Positions 47,131 to 58,615 of a DNA stretch of 64,000 nucleotides are shown in pieces (the stretch's first letter is position 1; the number at the start of each line of letters is the position of its first letter). The stretch is from Solanum dulcamara (Eukaryota > Streptophyta > Magnoliopsida > Solanales > Solanaceae), in NCBI RefSeq assembly GCF_947179165.1, contig NC_077239.1:71630134-71694133 (forward strand), in the 5' to 3' direction. The notes below the pieces were generated by a model. That model saw only the letters and a program-made list of their open reading frames with translations. It had not been told where the DNA came from and searched no databases. Both the position numbers and the translations under genes were made by a program.

Positions 47131-48047
47131 GAGAAAGGCTCAAATATACCATCAAACTTTGAGAAAAGGCTCATTTATGTCATCAGTTAAAAGTTTGGCT
47201 CATCTATGTCATTACCGTTTGAGAAAAGGTTTGTCTACGCCATTATTTTTTAACTCTGATTTTGCAAAATCACCCAAACAACTTTTAACACTTTACAATT
47301 GAATTTTTGAATCAAATGTACTCTTTTTGCTTTTTCATCTTCAAGAACACCAAGAACACGTGAAAAACACTAAGAATTTCAAATTTCCAAATTCTTCAAT
47401 TTCACCTCGAATTTCAATAGTAGCATTCATCCAAGCTAGATATCAAAATTTAATATCTTTTGAAATCGAATTTAACCTAACCCAACAAGATACACTTAAA
47501 ATTTCTTCAAAGTTTCAAAATTTTATCCTTCTTTAATGATAGAATTTTCACCATAACTTCAAATTACTTGAAATTTTGAATATAGACTCAAAAAACACTA
47601 TGCTAAAGTTCACTATGTCTATGTTCAAAATTTCAAGTGATTTGGAGTTTTGGAGAAAATTCTACCATTAAAGGAGGTTAAAGTTTTGAAACTTTGAAGA
47701 AATTTTAAGTGTGTCTTGGTTGGATTAGGTTGAATTCGAGCTTAAAAAATATTGAGTTTTGATATCTAGCTCGAAGGGATGCTACTATTGAAATTTGAGG
47801 TGATTCGTAAAAAATTGAAGAAGTTGAAAATTTGGTTCTTGGTGTTTGTTGAAGAAGGAGGGAAAAGAGTATATTTAATTCAAAAATCCAATTGAAAAGT
47901 ACTAAAAGTTGTTTGGGTGGTTTTGCAAAACCGGAATTAAAAAATAATGGCATAGATAACGGTAATGGCATAGATGAGCCAAAATTTTAATTGATGGCAT
48001 AAATAAGCTTTTTCTCAAAGTTCGATGGCATATTTGAGCTTTTTTCC
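47131..48047. mobile_element. 917-bp foldback element, MULE-type TSD
   Basis: Two arms of about 440-460 bp are near-complementary along their whole length. Left from 47131: gagaaaggctcaaatatacc... to ...gaatatagactc at 47588. Right, reversed from 48047: ggaaaaaagctcaaatatgcc... to ...gaacatagaca. A central unpaired stretch of about 25 nt separates them. A perfect 9-bp duplication TTGTTAGAA lies at 47122-47130 and 48048-48056, the length typical of Mutator-like elements. No transposase. RNA read through it would form one long hairpin. Confidence 0.92.
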
Positions 48048-48056
48048 TTGTTAGAA

Positions 48057-49049
48057 ATGTTTTTCAAGAACTACTTTTGGAGAATAGTACTCCTTTAGTT
48101 CATAGTAATAGTTCATATTAAAAGCTCCTTTAATAGCTATTTAGGGAAAATATTCTAATATGTATTATATTTTGTCTAAGTAATATCATGTTTGATAACT
48201 ATTAAGATTATGTGTAAAATTAATATGCTATTTGATTTGTAATTTAAAAAATCGCATAACGAAAATATATATACGTTATGAGAGAATTTATGTATTAACT
48301 TATGTAAGATAAAAAATGAAATAACTAATATATAAGTAACGAAACCCTGTATAAAGTAATACATAAATCAAAGGCTACTTTTCACTATTAACCTTTTGAT
48401 TATTCTCAAACTATTCTCTTAAAAAATGTAATGTAGTTAAGAATTTCATTAATTAAAGAGTAAATATGGGGGGGGGGGGCCTCTCAACAATTCTCTAATT
48501 ACATTTTGAATAATCACTTAATATGAACTAGAGAAAAAAATTGTATTTGGCTAATCAATTTTAATTTTATTATTATTATTATTACCAAATTAATAATTGA
48601 CTTTTGATCAAGATTCTAAAAGTGTTTTTGAAAAAGAAGAGAATTCTTTCAGCCTCTGAATAACAACTCTTCCTAATACTTAAAAATATTACTACTACTT
48701 TTTGTCTTAAAATCTTAACCAAACATCTCAACTAATGTCTAAAATAAATACTTTTAAAAAATAACACTATTAATTAATTTCTGTGAGACTTGGCCTAACA
48801 ACTAACAAAATAAAGGAGACACATCACACGGCCATAATCCTTCTCGAAAGTTACAGCGATTCATATTTTTACGATTTCATTCGAGGTAGCATACAAAAGG
48901 AGATTTTGTTGCCCTTTTATATTATTTGATTCATATTTATAAAATTTTACTTAGAGATATATTTAAATTTGACTATTATTATTTAATGAGAAAATTATGC
49001 GGTATGGCAAATCTTTCTACTATATTACACGGTATGAATATTGTTTAAA
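48057..49049. other. AT-rich non-coding DNA with short homopolymers
   Basis: No gene seen. Contains a G11-12 run at about 48468-48479 and a short (TTA)n at 48563-48585. Confidence 0.6.
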
Positions 49050-49560
49050 ATAATTACGGCTCGCAGCAAACATATTTACTCGATATGGCAAATCTCGCTG
49101 CCAGATATACAATATATATGTATATCAATTATCATTATACAATATTTCTGACAAATATACATATGCAATTCGACAAATATACATATACAATTCATCTCTC
49201 TCCTCCCTCTCTCAATCTCGCTCGCCTCTCTCCTCCCTCTATCGATTTCGCTCGCTTCTCTCCTTCTCTCTCTCAATCTCGCTTTTCAGATATACAAATA
49301 CATATGTATACCATTTACATATATACAATTTTTTGACAAATATACATATACAATTCGATAGATATACATATACAATTTGTCTCTCGCTCGCCTCTCTCCT
49401 CCATTTCTCGATATCTCTCTCCTCTCTCCTCCTCTCTCTCAATCTCGTTTGCCAAATATACAAATACATATGTATAACAGTGTTTGTATATTTCGCTACA
49501 GCTTTTATATAATTCGTTACAGCATTTGTATAATGGCAAAATTTATGTTTGTCATTATAA
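49050..49560. repeat. composite repeat of AT and pyrimidine-rich modules
   Basis: Modules 'gacaaatatacatatacaattcg' and 'ctctctcctcc-tctctcaatctcgctcgc' alternate in two longer units (about 49100-49290 and 49290-49470). They are flanked by gatatggcaaatct at the left and tgtataatggcaaaatt at the right. Open frames with Arg-Glu runs on the minus strand are products of the repeat. The terminal 'tatggcaaat' words suggest a non-autonomous element, but no TSD is clear. Confidence 0.75.
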
Positions 49561-49644
49561 GTAATTAGGGAAACTATATTCATATGGAGTAATTATGCTT
49601 AAAAAGTTTGACATATTTGAAAATTCTCCATATTTTATTTAGTT

Positions 49645-49682
49645 ATTTAGTACTCCCTCTATCTTAATTTATATGGTATAAT
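49645..49682. repeat. Stowaway-like end
   Basis: tactccctctatcttaatttatatggta matches the CTCCCTCCGTCCCAATTTATGTGG end of plant MITEs. The partner end is not resolved. Confidence 0.4.
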
Positions 49683-49814
49683 TTAAATTCGAGAATCAAA
49701 CAAAAAGAATTGACCGCAATTTATTCGTATGCCCTTTAAATATTCTAAATTGTTGATTCTTGTGATTTTCACACTTCTCTGGATAATTAAGGACTAATAA
49801 TAGCCTAAACCTTT

Positions 49815-50016
49815 AGGGGTCATTTGGTGTGAGAGATTAAAAAAAATAATCGTGAAATTAAAAAATATTAATAAAATTCTGATGTCTTTTTTGGTTGTCA
49901 AGTTTGGGATAAGTTATCCCATCAATTATGGTATAACTGATGGAATAACTTATTCTAAACTAGCTAATCTCAGAATAATTAATTCTGGGATGACTTGTTC
50001 CCAACCAAACGATCCT
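49815..50016. mobile_element. MITE, hAT/PIF-like ends
   Basis: The left end aggggtcatttggt pairs with the reversed right end aggatcgtttggttgg. Inside there is a secondary inverted repeat around 'gggataagttatccca' and 'cagaataattaattctg'. TSD not resolved. Confidence 0.6.
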
Positions 50017-52838
50017 AATGTTGAAATAAGCCATCTTTTGTTACTAGTTGTCTGGTAAAAAATTTCAGAGGTCAAAAGTGTATTTTTTTTATATATATAT
50101 AAAAAATGCTTATTTTAAAATAAGGAAGTGGTATTTGGCCTAATTTTCCTAAATCACTTTTTGAAAAAACATTTTTGAGAAAATTACAGTTAAAAACACT
50201 TTTGAAAATTTTGGCCGAACACAAACTGTTTCTCATTAAAAATATTTTTTGGAAAGTACTTTTGAAAAATAAGCTGATTTTAAAAATTTGATCAAGCAAG
50301 TTGTAAATTGTAATAATACCTGAATAACAAATATATTGTTAATGTTAAAACAAATCATCTTACTTTAAAGCCACCTTGCTTTATATATTCGAATGTAGAT
50401 TTTCTTTTCAAACTAAAACTTGAACTAGCGTACTGATCAAAAATGCTAATTCTTGACATAAATATTAGAATAATTGCATCAAAATCAATCCCTAATTGTA
50501 TAACTGCAACTAAATAGGATCTGTTTGACTGTTTAATAGGGGAGTATCACGTAATCTATTTTTCAAAGGCAAAACAAGATTCAAAATTTATGAAACAGAA
50601 TATCATAGGTACATATTATCTAAATAATCAATAAACAATGTCAATACAATAATTTTAAACATTACTCATGAACAAAAAGAAAGTTGATTTCAAATAGACG
50701 AACAATGGAATTCTATATTTTGTTTTTATTGCTATATTCAGAAGAATATTCAAATGATATTCATCCTCTTGGTCAAATAACTAATCCAACTTCCCTGTAT
50801 CTGAAAGCAATGACATGATGATCCCAATTTAGTAATTATACAATACTATAAAATGGCTGGGGCCTATGCAAGGGGGTCACCAAGTTCACGTGAACTCATG
50901 CCCCCTCCAGAAATCATATATAGTAATGTTATATTTTTAAAAAAATATTGAAATATAAATGTGTAAACTCACACTCTAAATATCATATAATGCGATGAAA
51001 ACTCAGTACACCTCTTTAAGTAAGGCTAGAAATTTGAAATCTTATATCTATCTTGTTTTATTTTTCTTTTTAAAATTAGGTAACACCTCTCTAAGTAGTT
51101 ATTGGTAGCTTATATATATATATGAATTAATTTTAGACCTATAATTTTAAGAATCTTAACGATTGTCAATGATAAGAACCTAAATGTCAAACCGATCAAA
51201 TTTACATCTTAGATCCACCTTTTTGTAATAGTACACCCATCATCTCGAAATCCTAAATACGCCTCTATAAAATGGTGCAGTCAGGTGATTGAAGCGTCAG
51301 TCTCAAACAAAACCTCACACGTGAGTCTCAGAGTGTTTGTTTTGCAACAAGACTATAGATTCACATTGTAAATGTAGTGGGTGAGAAAATACTTTTTGAG
51401 ATTGAACATGATAGAAAAGTTCAATATGCAACTTCTTCGTTCCAACTGACATCAAAAACAGCAAATTCATTTAGTGTTAAAAACCTACAATTTGGCATCA
51501 AAAGTTACTAGCACACCAATCCACAAAATAAGATTAAAGAACACTCTATTGTCAATTCCTATGCAGGTTATCTACAGTTGAACTGATGAAAACTTTAGAA
51601 TAAGATAAAAGACTAACCTTTACTGCCCCCAGTTACACCTTTAGTAGAATTGGCTAGAGGTTATAGACAGAACGATAACACTAGGACCAAACTCAAACAT
51701 CAAACATCAAATACATACATGTTGCTTAATGTAACTCAAGTTGAGCTTAGATGATTTAGATGATCCACTTAGCAGTATAACAATACCATCAAGTTACCAA
51801 CATTGGTAGGGGTGCAGTGGTGGAACAATTCCACCCATAACCGAAGGTCTCTAGTTCGAAACCTAGGTATGAAAAAAATCATGTTGGAAAAGTCACCCCC
51901 AAATAGACCCTACAATACGTGATCCAAATTTAATCAGGGTTCCAATTCAAGCTCCGAACAACTGGATGGGAAATCAAAAAAAAAATACTATCAAGTTCAT
52001 TCTTGCATTGGTACCTTCTCCAAAATACCCACTTCCCCCTTGTTCTAACCCAATACTGCAGCTCACGCAGTTATTCAGTCAAACAAACCATCACGATACT
52101 CCTGCCTTACTCTCATACATGAAATTTGTCTAAATGACCAATGGCATATCTAAAACTACTAGACTATCTTACCGACACTGTTGCACTATTTCTCCAGTAA
52201 GAAATTCCAAATGGAAGAGCTGTCTTAAATTAAGTCGGGACAAAAACAAACTCCACAAAAGTTGTGGAGTGATGGCAGAAAAAAAAGGACAAAGAGGTAG
52301 TTATTGAAACCAAAAAGGATGACGGGAAAAATATGCAATGCACTTGAAATTATTACCATGCAAATCATACTACAGTGCAAGAGGTAAAAGGAACGGTCTC
52401 ATCGTTCAATAACTTTACCTAATAAATGCAACCAAGAGCTTTAGAATGACGCAAAATACACAACTCAAAAAAACCCTAAATCTACGCCTAGTTATACACA
52501 TCCAAATCCAGTATGTAGGTCAGATTATCATTTATCAATACTCAATCATCCGCTGCCATGAAGGAACCATCTACAACTTTCAACCAAAAAAGAGCTACTC
52601 AAAACCATAGCACCGAATATGTTCATGTCAGTAATTACATGGAGGAATATACACTTGGCGGTTTCAGTTGTTGCTCAATTAAAGATCAAAATTAGCATAT
52701 TACATCTTCAAAAATCTACACAACGTACCTGCAACAGAAACAGAAATTCAGATCTCAACGTAGAACTTCAGAAATCAACAATCTGTTGGAACAACAGACT
52801 TGGCAATACGAAACAGAGAAACCATGACACTTAAAAAC
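50017..52838. other. 2.8 kb without a supported gene
   Basis: AT-rich text with scattered decayed repeat words. The stretch 51980-52830 is somewhat richer in mixed sequence and could be intron or 3' untranslated DNA of a minus-strand transcript, but no exon could be shown. Confidence 0.45.
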
Positions 52839-53009
52839 TGTTATAAAATGTATAGTCATATCTATTCATAATATTCATAGCATTATCATAGAGATATTTA
52901 GAGATCTTTGTTTATTTTGTTTCCTTAGATAGATTTACTTGTACCTACGAATAGCTCTTAATCTTGGAATAACACTACAAGGAAATTGATCCATTGGCTC
53001 TGTATTTCA
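52839..53009 (+). repeat. 5' LTR of Copia 3
   Basis: TG...CA bounded, about 171 bp, with the primer site two bases downstream. Confidence 0.85.
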
Positions 53010-53011
53010 CC

Positions 53012-53023
53012 TGGTATCAGAGC
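53012..53023 (+). promoter_or_regulatory. primer-binding site of Copia 3
   Basis: TGGTATCAGAGC, initiator tRNA-Met complement. Confidence 0.9.
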
Positions 53024-53093
53024 GGGTTATCCTGCTTTTTTCTGTTACGACTTCGGCTTGGCATTTCTGGACAATTTGTGGTAATCCTCTATC

Positions 53094-53331
53094 ACTGGAC
53101 CATATTTTTGTTTTTTTTTTTGATAACCGAGAAATCCGTCAATGGCCCGCCCTTTGGACCAACCATAGCCTTCTAAACTCGGTGGATAATGAGCCCGCCC
53201 CTCTACCCTTCACTTAAATACCAGGCTTCGCTTTGCATGGTGTGGGGCTTGAACCTATGACCTAAGCCACAAATCCTCCACCCTTTGCCACTTGAGCTAG
53301 GCCTTGGGGGCATCACCAGACCACATTTTTG
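53094..53331 (-). mobile_element. tRNA-derived SINE in Copia 3 leader
   Basis: Body 53111-53314 on the minus strand. It starts with gcccccaaggcctagctcaa, has an A box (TAGCTCAAGTGG) and a B box in GGTCATAGGTTCAAGCC, and ends in an A tail (T11 on plus at 53111-53121). Imperfect 17-bp duplications lie at 53094-53110 and 53315-53331 (actggaccatatttttg / accagaccacatttttg). Confidence 0.85.
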
Positions 53332-53656
53332 AGAAGAGAATCCTTGAAATAGAATCTGTGCACTCTTTTTGATCAGGTTTGACACTTCTCTATTTTTTCC
53401 TATTTACTCTTAAATTCTGGTATCTAGTTGGAAGCTGTCTATGAAGTGCAACAGTGAATTGAATGATTGCTCAACACATTTGTGAACTTGGTATAGTTTT
53501 GGAGGCTATTTGCTGCCTGCTTGTTTGGGAAATTGTTTTAGAGTGCAACTTCTAGTTTGGTTGTCAACCGGTTGATTCTGTCTGCCCATTAGCTACTATT
53601 GTCTATCTTTTTGGGTATAGTGTGACTTTCAGATATAGCCTGCTTGGGAAATTCTA

Positions 53657-54266
53657 TTGGCTTCAACATCAATTTGTTCTGATACAGTGAGCATTTTAGT
53701 TGGAAAAAAAATGACTAATCAGGGTGAGGTTGTTGCTGCTTCTAGTCCATTTTTTGACAAAATGGTTTTGATTTCAGTTGAGGAGTTTGCTAAATTCTTT
53801 CAATATAAGAAAATATTGAAGGAATCCACTTCAGTCAATGCCTTTGCCAAGTCAGATAAAGCATATCTTATCACCTCTTCATGTAAATGGGTGATTGATT
53901 CAGGTGCAATCAATCATATGATAGGTAGTCCTAATATTTTTTCTAATTTTCAACCAAACAAAGTACCCTCTCCAGTTACAGTGGCTGATGGATCAACCTG
54001 TAACAGTGTTGGATCTGGATCCCTTAAACCTACGTCTTCTATTACCCTGTCATTCCAAAATTGGCCTTTAATCCGATTTATGTTAGTAAAGTTACTAGAG
54101 AACTTCATTGTTTTATCTCTTTCTTTCTCAATCATTGTTTGTTTTGTGATCTTACGACAAATCAAGTTATTGGTAAAGTACATGTATCTGATGATCTTTA
54201 TATCCTTGATGAATGGGAATCTCGATTTGTTGACTACTCAAGTGTCGTGTCTCCATTTGAAGTACA
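53657..54266 (+). pseudogene. Copia 3 protease region
   Basis: Reads CKWVIDSGAINHMIGSPNIFSNF near residues 77-99 and VADGSTCNSVGSGS, the protease and following block, with D-S-G intact. A frameshift near 54060 moves the next landmarks (YVSKVTRELHC, DDLYILDEWE) to another frame (54061-54300), which ends in the pre-integrase text CRLGHPS. Recognisable gag is absent upstream, where only ~300 bp separate the SINE from this frame. Confidence 0.85.
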
Positions 54267-54773
54267 TTGTCGATTAGGACATCCTTCTCTGCTCTGTTGA
54301 AAAAGCTTTGTCCTCAGTTTCAGAATATTTCCTCATTGGAATGTGAGTCATGTAAATTTGCAAAACACCATCGTATCTCAGTAGGTCCAAGGGTTAATAA
54401 GCGAGTTGAGCCTGCTTTTAAGTTAGTATATTCAAATGTTTGGGGACCATGTCCTATTGTTTTTAAAGCTGGCATAAATATTATCACTTTCGTGAATGAT
54501 TTTTCTCGAATGACTTGGATTTACTTTATGAAGAGTCAATCTGAAGTGTTTACTCTCTTTACTGCCTTATGCACGAAAGTCAAAACTCAATTTAATGCCT
54601 CAGTACAGATTCTAAGAAGTAATAATGCTAAAAAATATATATCGGAATTATTTTGGTCTTACATGAGAAACCATGGTATTCTTCATCAGTCTTCTTGTGT
54701 TGATACACCTCAAAATGGAATTGCTGAAAGTAAGAATAGGCATCTACTTGAGACAGCTCGGACACTTTTGTAG
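54267..54773 (+). pseudogene. Copia 3 integrase core
   Basis: Starts with LKKLCPQ and ECESCKFAKH (finger Cys pair). The catalytic core reads LVYSNVWGP, VNDFSRMTW and LRSNNAKKY, where the family has S-D, V-D-D and T-D-N-A. All three positions show Asn for Asp. The block TPQNGIAESKNRHLLETAR follows. The repeated Asp-to-Asn pattern fits G-to-A decay. It cannot be active. Confidence 0.88.
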
Positions 54774-54784
54774 CTCGAGCACTT

Positions 54785-55168
54785 TTGTTCCAATTGGAAG
54801 TCCCTAAACAATTTTGGGTTGATGCAGTCTCTACAGCTTGTTTTCTGATCAATCGCGTGACCTCAACTGTGTTGGCTGGTAATATGCCTTATAAGTGTTT
54901 TTTTCCAAACACACTATTCCCGATGAAACCTAAGGTATTTGGAAGCACTTGTTATGTTCGAGATGTTCGACCATCTGTTACCAAATTGGATCCAAAGGCG
55001 TTAAAATGTGCTTTCTTGGGCTATTCTCGACTTCAGAAAGGGTATCAGTGTTACTCTGTTGAACTTGACAAATACCTAGTGTCAACTGATGTGGTATTTT
55101 CAGAGGCTACACCATTTTTCTATGCACCTCCCATCTCTACAAGTCAGGTAGACGAAGATGAGTGGTAA
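54785..55168 (+). pseudogene. Copia 3 integrase C-terminal region
   Basis: Reads VPKQFWVDAVSTACFLINRV, then KLDPKALKCAFLGYSRLQKGYQCY, the usual GKGY landmark, and DVVFSEATPFF. It ends at a stop before the linker. Confidence 0.85.
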
Positions 55169-55813
55169 GTCTATCAGGTTACTTTTGCTATAACAGAACA
55201 ATCAGATGATGTTGTTCTTCCATCTTCTAATTCGTTTATTGAGAATCAATCACTATTATGCCTCCAGAACTTATTTCATCTATTCCAACAAGACCGCCAA
55301 TTGTTCAAGTTTAATGGAGGAGGCAAGATAATGATGCTACTTGTCCTACATCAACTCTTTCATCATTAGTTCCTTCTCCACTTGATTCTTCAAGATATCT
55401 TGACCTTCCTATTGCTCTTCAAAAAGGTACACGTCAGTGTAATCCACATATTTCATTGCTAGCTTTGTTTCTTATGACCATTTATCTCCTGCATCTAGTT
55501 ATTTGATTGGCTCTCTAAACTCTATCTCTATTCCCAAGAGAGTGAAAGAAGTCTTGACTAATCCTGAATGGCATAATGCAATGCTTGAAGAGATACATGC
55601 TCTAAATGAAAATCACACTCAGATTTGGTAGATTTACCACAAGAAGAAAAAAGTATGATGCAAATGGGTCTTCACAGCCAAAGTCAATCCTGCTGGTTCT
55701 GTCTCAAGACTTAAGGCTAGACTTGAGGCTAAAGGCTATGCTCAAACTTATGGGGTAGATTATGCGGACACTTTCTCCCCCGTAGTTAAGCTCACATATG
55801 TTTGTTTGTTTAT

Positions 55814-57472
55814 TGTTAGAACAGAAATAGGTATATACAATCATACTTGGAATAAAAATAGAAATAGTAATAGAAATAACAAAAACTATCCTACTTGGTA
55901 AAGGATTGTTTTGCAGTGTCTATAAACGGGGTCTCTGTGTAAAGATACACAATTCAATAATATTTTTCTCCTATATTTCTCACATGGTATCAGAGCCTCT
56001 ACTATCTTGGTAGAGAATCAAAGAGCTTCTACTGCAGGCGGACGGCTATTACCCATATATGTCACCCATCTGGCCAATGCTTATGTTAATATTCAAGGGA
56101 AGAAAACTCAATCAAGCAGGTCACTGTGCGTCAATTTCCAGTGACTTCCTAGGGTTTTTTTGTGTCAACCTTGTATCCGCCAGTGTTTGTGTAGCCCCGT
56201 GCCATCTTTCCAATGACTACTTTCTCATATCCGTTTTGCGTAGCACCGCATCTCTCCAGACTACTTCTCATATTTAATTTGTGTAGTACCGTGAATTTTT
56301 CCAAACTACTTTCTCATATCTGAGTTGCATAGCACCATGTATCTTTCTCGTGACTCCTCAAATTTGATTTGCTTAGTTCCATGCGTCTTTCTGATGACTC
56401 CTCAATTCTGATTCGCATAGGATTGTGCCATCATTCCAACCCTATCTATATATTTCTCTTTTTCAGTAGGGTTGTGCTATAAATTTGACCCTATCCATAT
56501 TATTTTCTTTCTCAGTAGGATCGTCTCATCATTCCGACCCTACCCATATTTTATTTCTCAAATTGTAACCACTTTCAACCATCAAATGTAATAATTCGGT
56601 TCATGAGCATGTTCTGACTAGTTTTACGATGACTTTCTTGTTTAAGATCTACTCATCTCTTGATTTTGAGACGATCCATATGTTTTATACCAGATTTCAA
56701 GCACTTTACAGCGATCATTGCATTGTTTTCGACAGATCTAAGTTTTTCTATAGTGTTTTCTTTCTATTTCAAGTTACATTTGCCAAAAAATGAAAGGATA
56801 TACTTGGATATTTAGGCTAGATTAGAGTGATGTTTTGTCTCATGCGGCTAAAATAGCATGTCCCTTTTTCTATCTATGATTGTCGTTCTCCATTGGCCTT
56901 TTAATCAATTGGACATTAAGAATGTCCACGATAATCTCAAGGAAGAAGTCTGTATAGAGCAACCACCTGATTTTGTTGCTTAGGAGGAGTCTGGTAGCCT
57001 TGTATGTCGGTTGTGTAAGTCACTCTATAATCTGAAAAACAGTCTTCTCAAGCTTGGTTTGGGAAGCTCGACACTACAATTCAAGAATATATCTGCAATT
57101 TAGGAATTTATCACTCTGTATTTTATCGACATTATGCATCAAATCCAGTATTTTATGAGAAGATTAAGCACATAGAGATTGACTGCCAATTTTGTGAAGT
57201 CGAGTGATCAATTTGTAGATATCTCACCAAGCTCGTCATCGGTCCTTGTATTAATAACATTTGTAACAAGCTAGATACATATGACTTGTATGCACTAGCT
57301 TGAGGGGAAGTGTTAGAATAGTAATAGGTATACAATCCTACTTAGAATAGAAATAGAAATAAAAATAGTAAAAAGTATCCTACTTGGTAAAGGATGTATT
57401 ACAGTATTTAGAAATAGGGTCTCTGTTTAAAGATACACAAATCAATAATATTTTTCTCCAACATTTCTCACA
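55814..57472 (+). mobile_element. small non-autonomous Copia (Copia 4), 1659 bp
   Basis: LTRs 55814-55984 and 57311-57472 (tgttagaa(c/t)ag-aataggtat...ttctcaca) with a perfect TTTAT duplication (55809-55813 and 57473-57477). A primer site TGGTATCAGAGCC lies at 55985 and a purine tract ttgaggggaag at 57300. The 1.3-kb interior has no gag or RT frame. It keeps only decayed pol scraps, such as text like N-P-V-F-Y-E-K-I-K-H-I-E at about 57145. Confidence 0.93.
56188..56565 (+). repeat. two adjoining tandem repeat families in Copia 4
   Basis: About five ~45-bp units of the type 'gtgtagcaccatgtatctttctc-tgactcctcaaatttgattt' up to 56415. Then come three ~49-bp units of 'aggattgtgccatcattccaaccctatctatat-tttctttttcagt'. 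All are diverged. Confidence 0.8.
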
Positions 57473-57923
57473 TTTATTTCCTTGGCTGCTTGTCAACATT
57501 GGCCTTTACATCAGTTAGATACAAGAATACTTTTCTTCATCGCGATCTCCATGAAGAGGTGTATATGGAGCAATCGTCTAGGTTTGTTGCTCAGGAAAAG
57601 TAGGGAAAAGTTTGTCATCTGAAAAAATCTCTATATGGTCTAAAGTAGAGCCCTAATGCCTGGTTTGAAAAATTTAGAGATGTAGTTCAGGAGTTTGGGT
57701 TGAAGAAAAGAAAGTGCGATCACTCAATCTTTTACAGACAGTCAGTTATTACAGTAGATGATTGTACTGAAATTTCTTCTCTCAAGCAGTTTTTACATGC
57801 CAAGTTTCATACCAAAGACTTGGGAAAGGTAAAATACTTCTTAGGTGTAGAAGTAGCTAGAAGCAAGGATGGGATTTTCTTATCTCAAAGAAATATGTGG
57901 GAGCGAAACCGTTTGGCACACCA

Positions 57924-58615
57924 ATGGTTCCTAGAGCTGTCAAAATGGGTTTGGCCAGTGAAGTCGGCCCAGCCCAACCCAACCCTTGAATTAAGTGGGG
58001 TTGGGCTAAAAAATTTCATCTCATTTAAGAATGAGGCTTTTTAGCCCAACCTCATAGGCTCAACCCGCGAGTCTCAAAGGCCAACCCGTGGGTCATGAAT
58101 TTTAAAAATGTTTATTATATATATTTTAAGTAGTATTTTATTTTGTCAAATCATCAACAACTAAACAATTGGAGTTATTATAATTATAAATCTTTGACCT
58201 CTTTTACTTTTATGTTTACACCTAATTTTTCATTTCTCCTTTTGTCTAGTTTATTAAAAAAATGATCATGTAATATATGTTGTTCTGATAAATTCTATAA
58301 ATGTTGATTGTTGTATCTTGTCTATTATGTTGTTTTGTAAGTATTCCACTAAAGTGTGTGCAACTCATGGATATGTGAATTTTGTTTAATTAGTGTTGTA
58401 TTTATCAATGTTCCATAGTCTTTTTAAGATGTCAATATTGTCCATCTTTTGATTAAAGGGTCAATCCGTCCTAACCCAAAACCCACTTAAGGCTAGATTG
58501 GACTGCTATTTTATAGGCCCTTTATTTAAAAGGGTCAGCCTGTCCCAACCCATTTAACTCACTAGCCCTTTAGGATTGGGTTGGGCTAGCCCATTTTGAC
58601 AGCTCTAATGGTTCC
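57924..58615. mobile_element. hAT-type non-autonomous element, 8-bp TSD
   Basis: Body 57932-58607 (676 bp). 18-bp perfect terminal inverted repeats tagagctgtcaaaatggg / cccattttgacagctcta. The 8-bp duplication ATGGTTCC lies at 57924-57931 and 58608-58615. Subterminal ggttgggcta/agcccaacc words recur. No transposase frame. Confidence 0.95.

Larger units (their letters stand above)
55480..57900 (+). pseudogene. Copia 3 reverse transcriptase, split by Copia 4
   Basis: The first half at 55500-55813 reads [63 protein letters not shown]. The text resumes at 57478 with SLAACQHWPLHQLDT and, in other frames, LKKSLYGLK. The segment with YVDD is missing: between IFYRQS and ISSLKQFLHAKFHTKDLGK (57700-57850) a short deletion leaves only ITVDDCTE. 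The end (KYFLGVEVARSKDGIFLSQR) is intact. Confidence 0.85.

Noticed and set aside
48468..48479. G run as a quadruplex element
   Set aside because: A single G11-12 homopolymer without further G tracts; most simply a length-variable homopolymer.
49076..49583. Arg/Glu-rich minus-strand frames
   Set aside because: They come from reversed ctctcc repeats; low complexity and no start context.
52619..52834. Plus-strand 71-codon frame before Copia 3
   Set aside because: No domain, no supporting context and ordinary composition; chance open frame.
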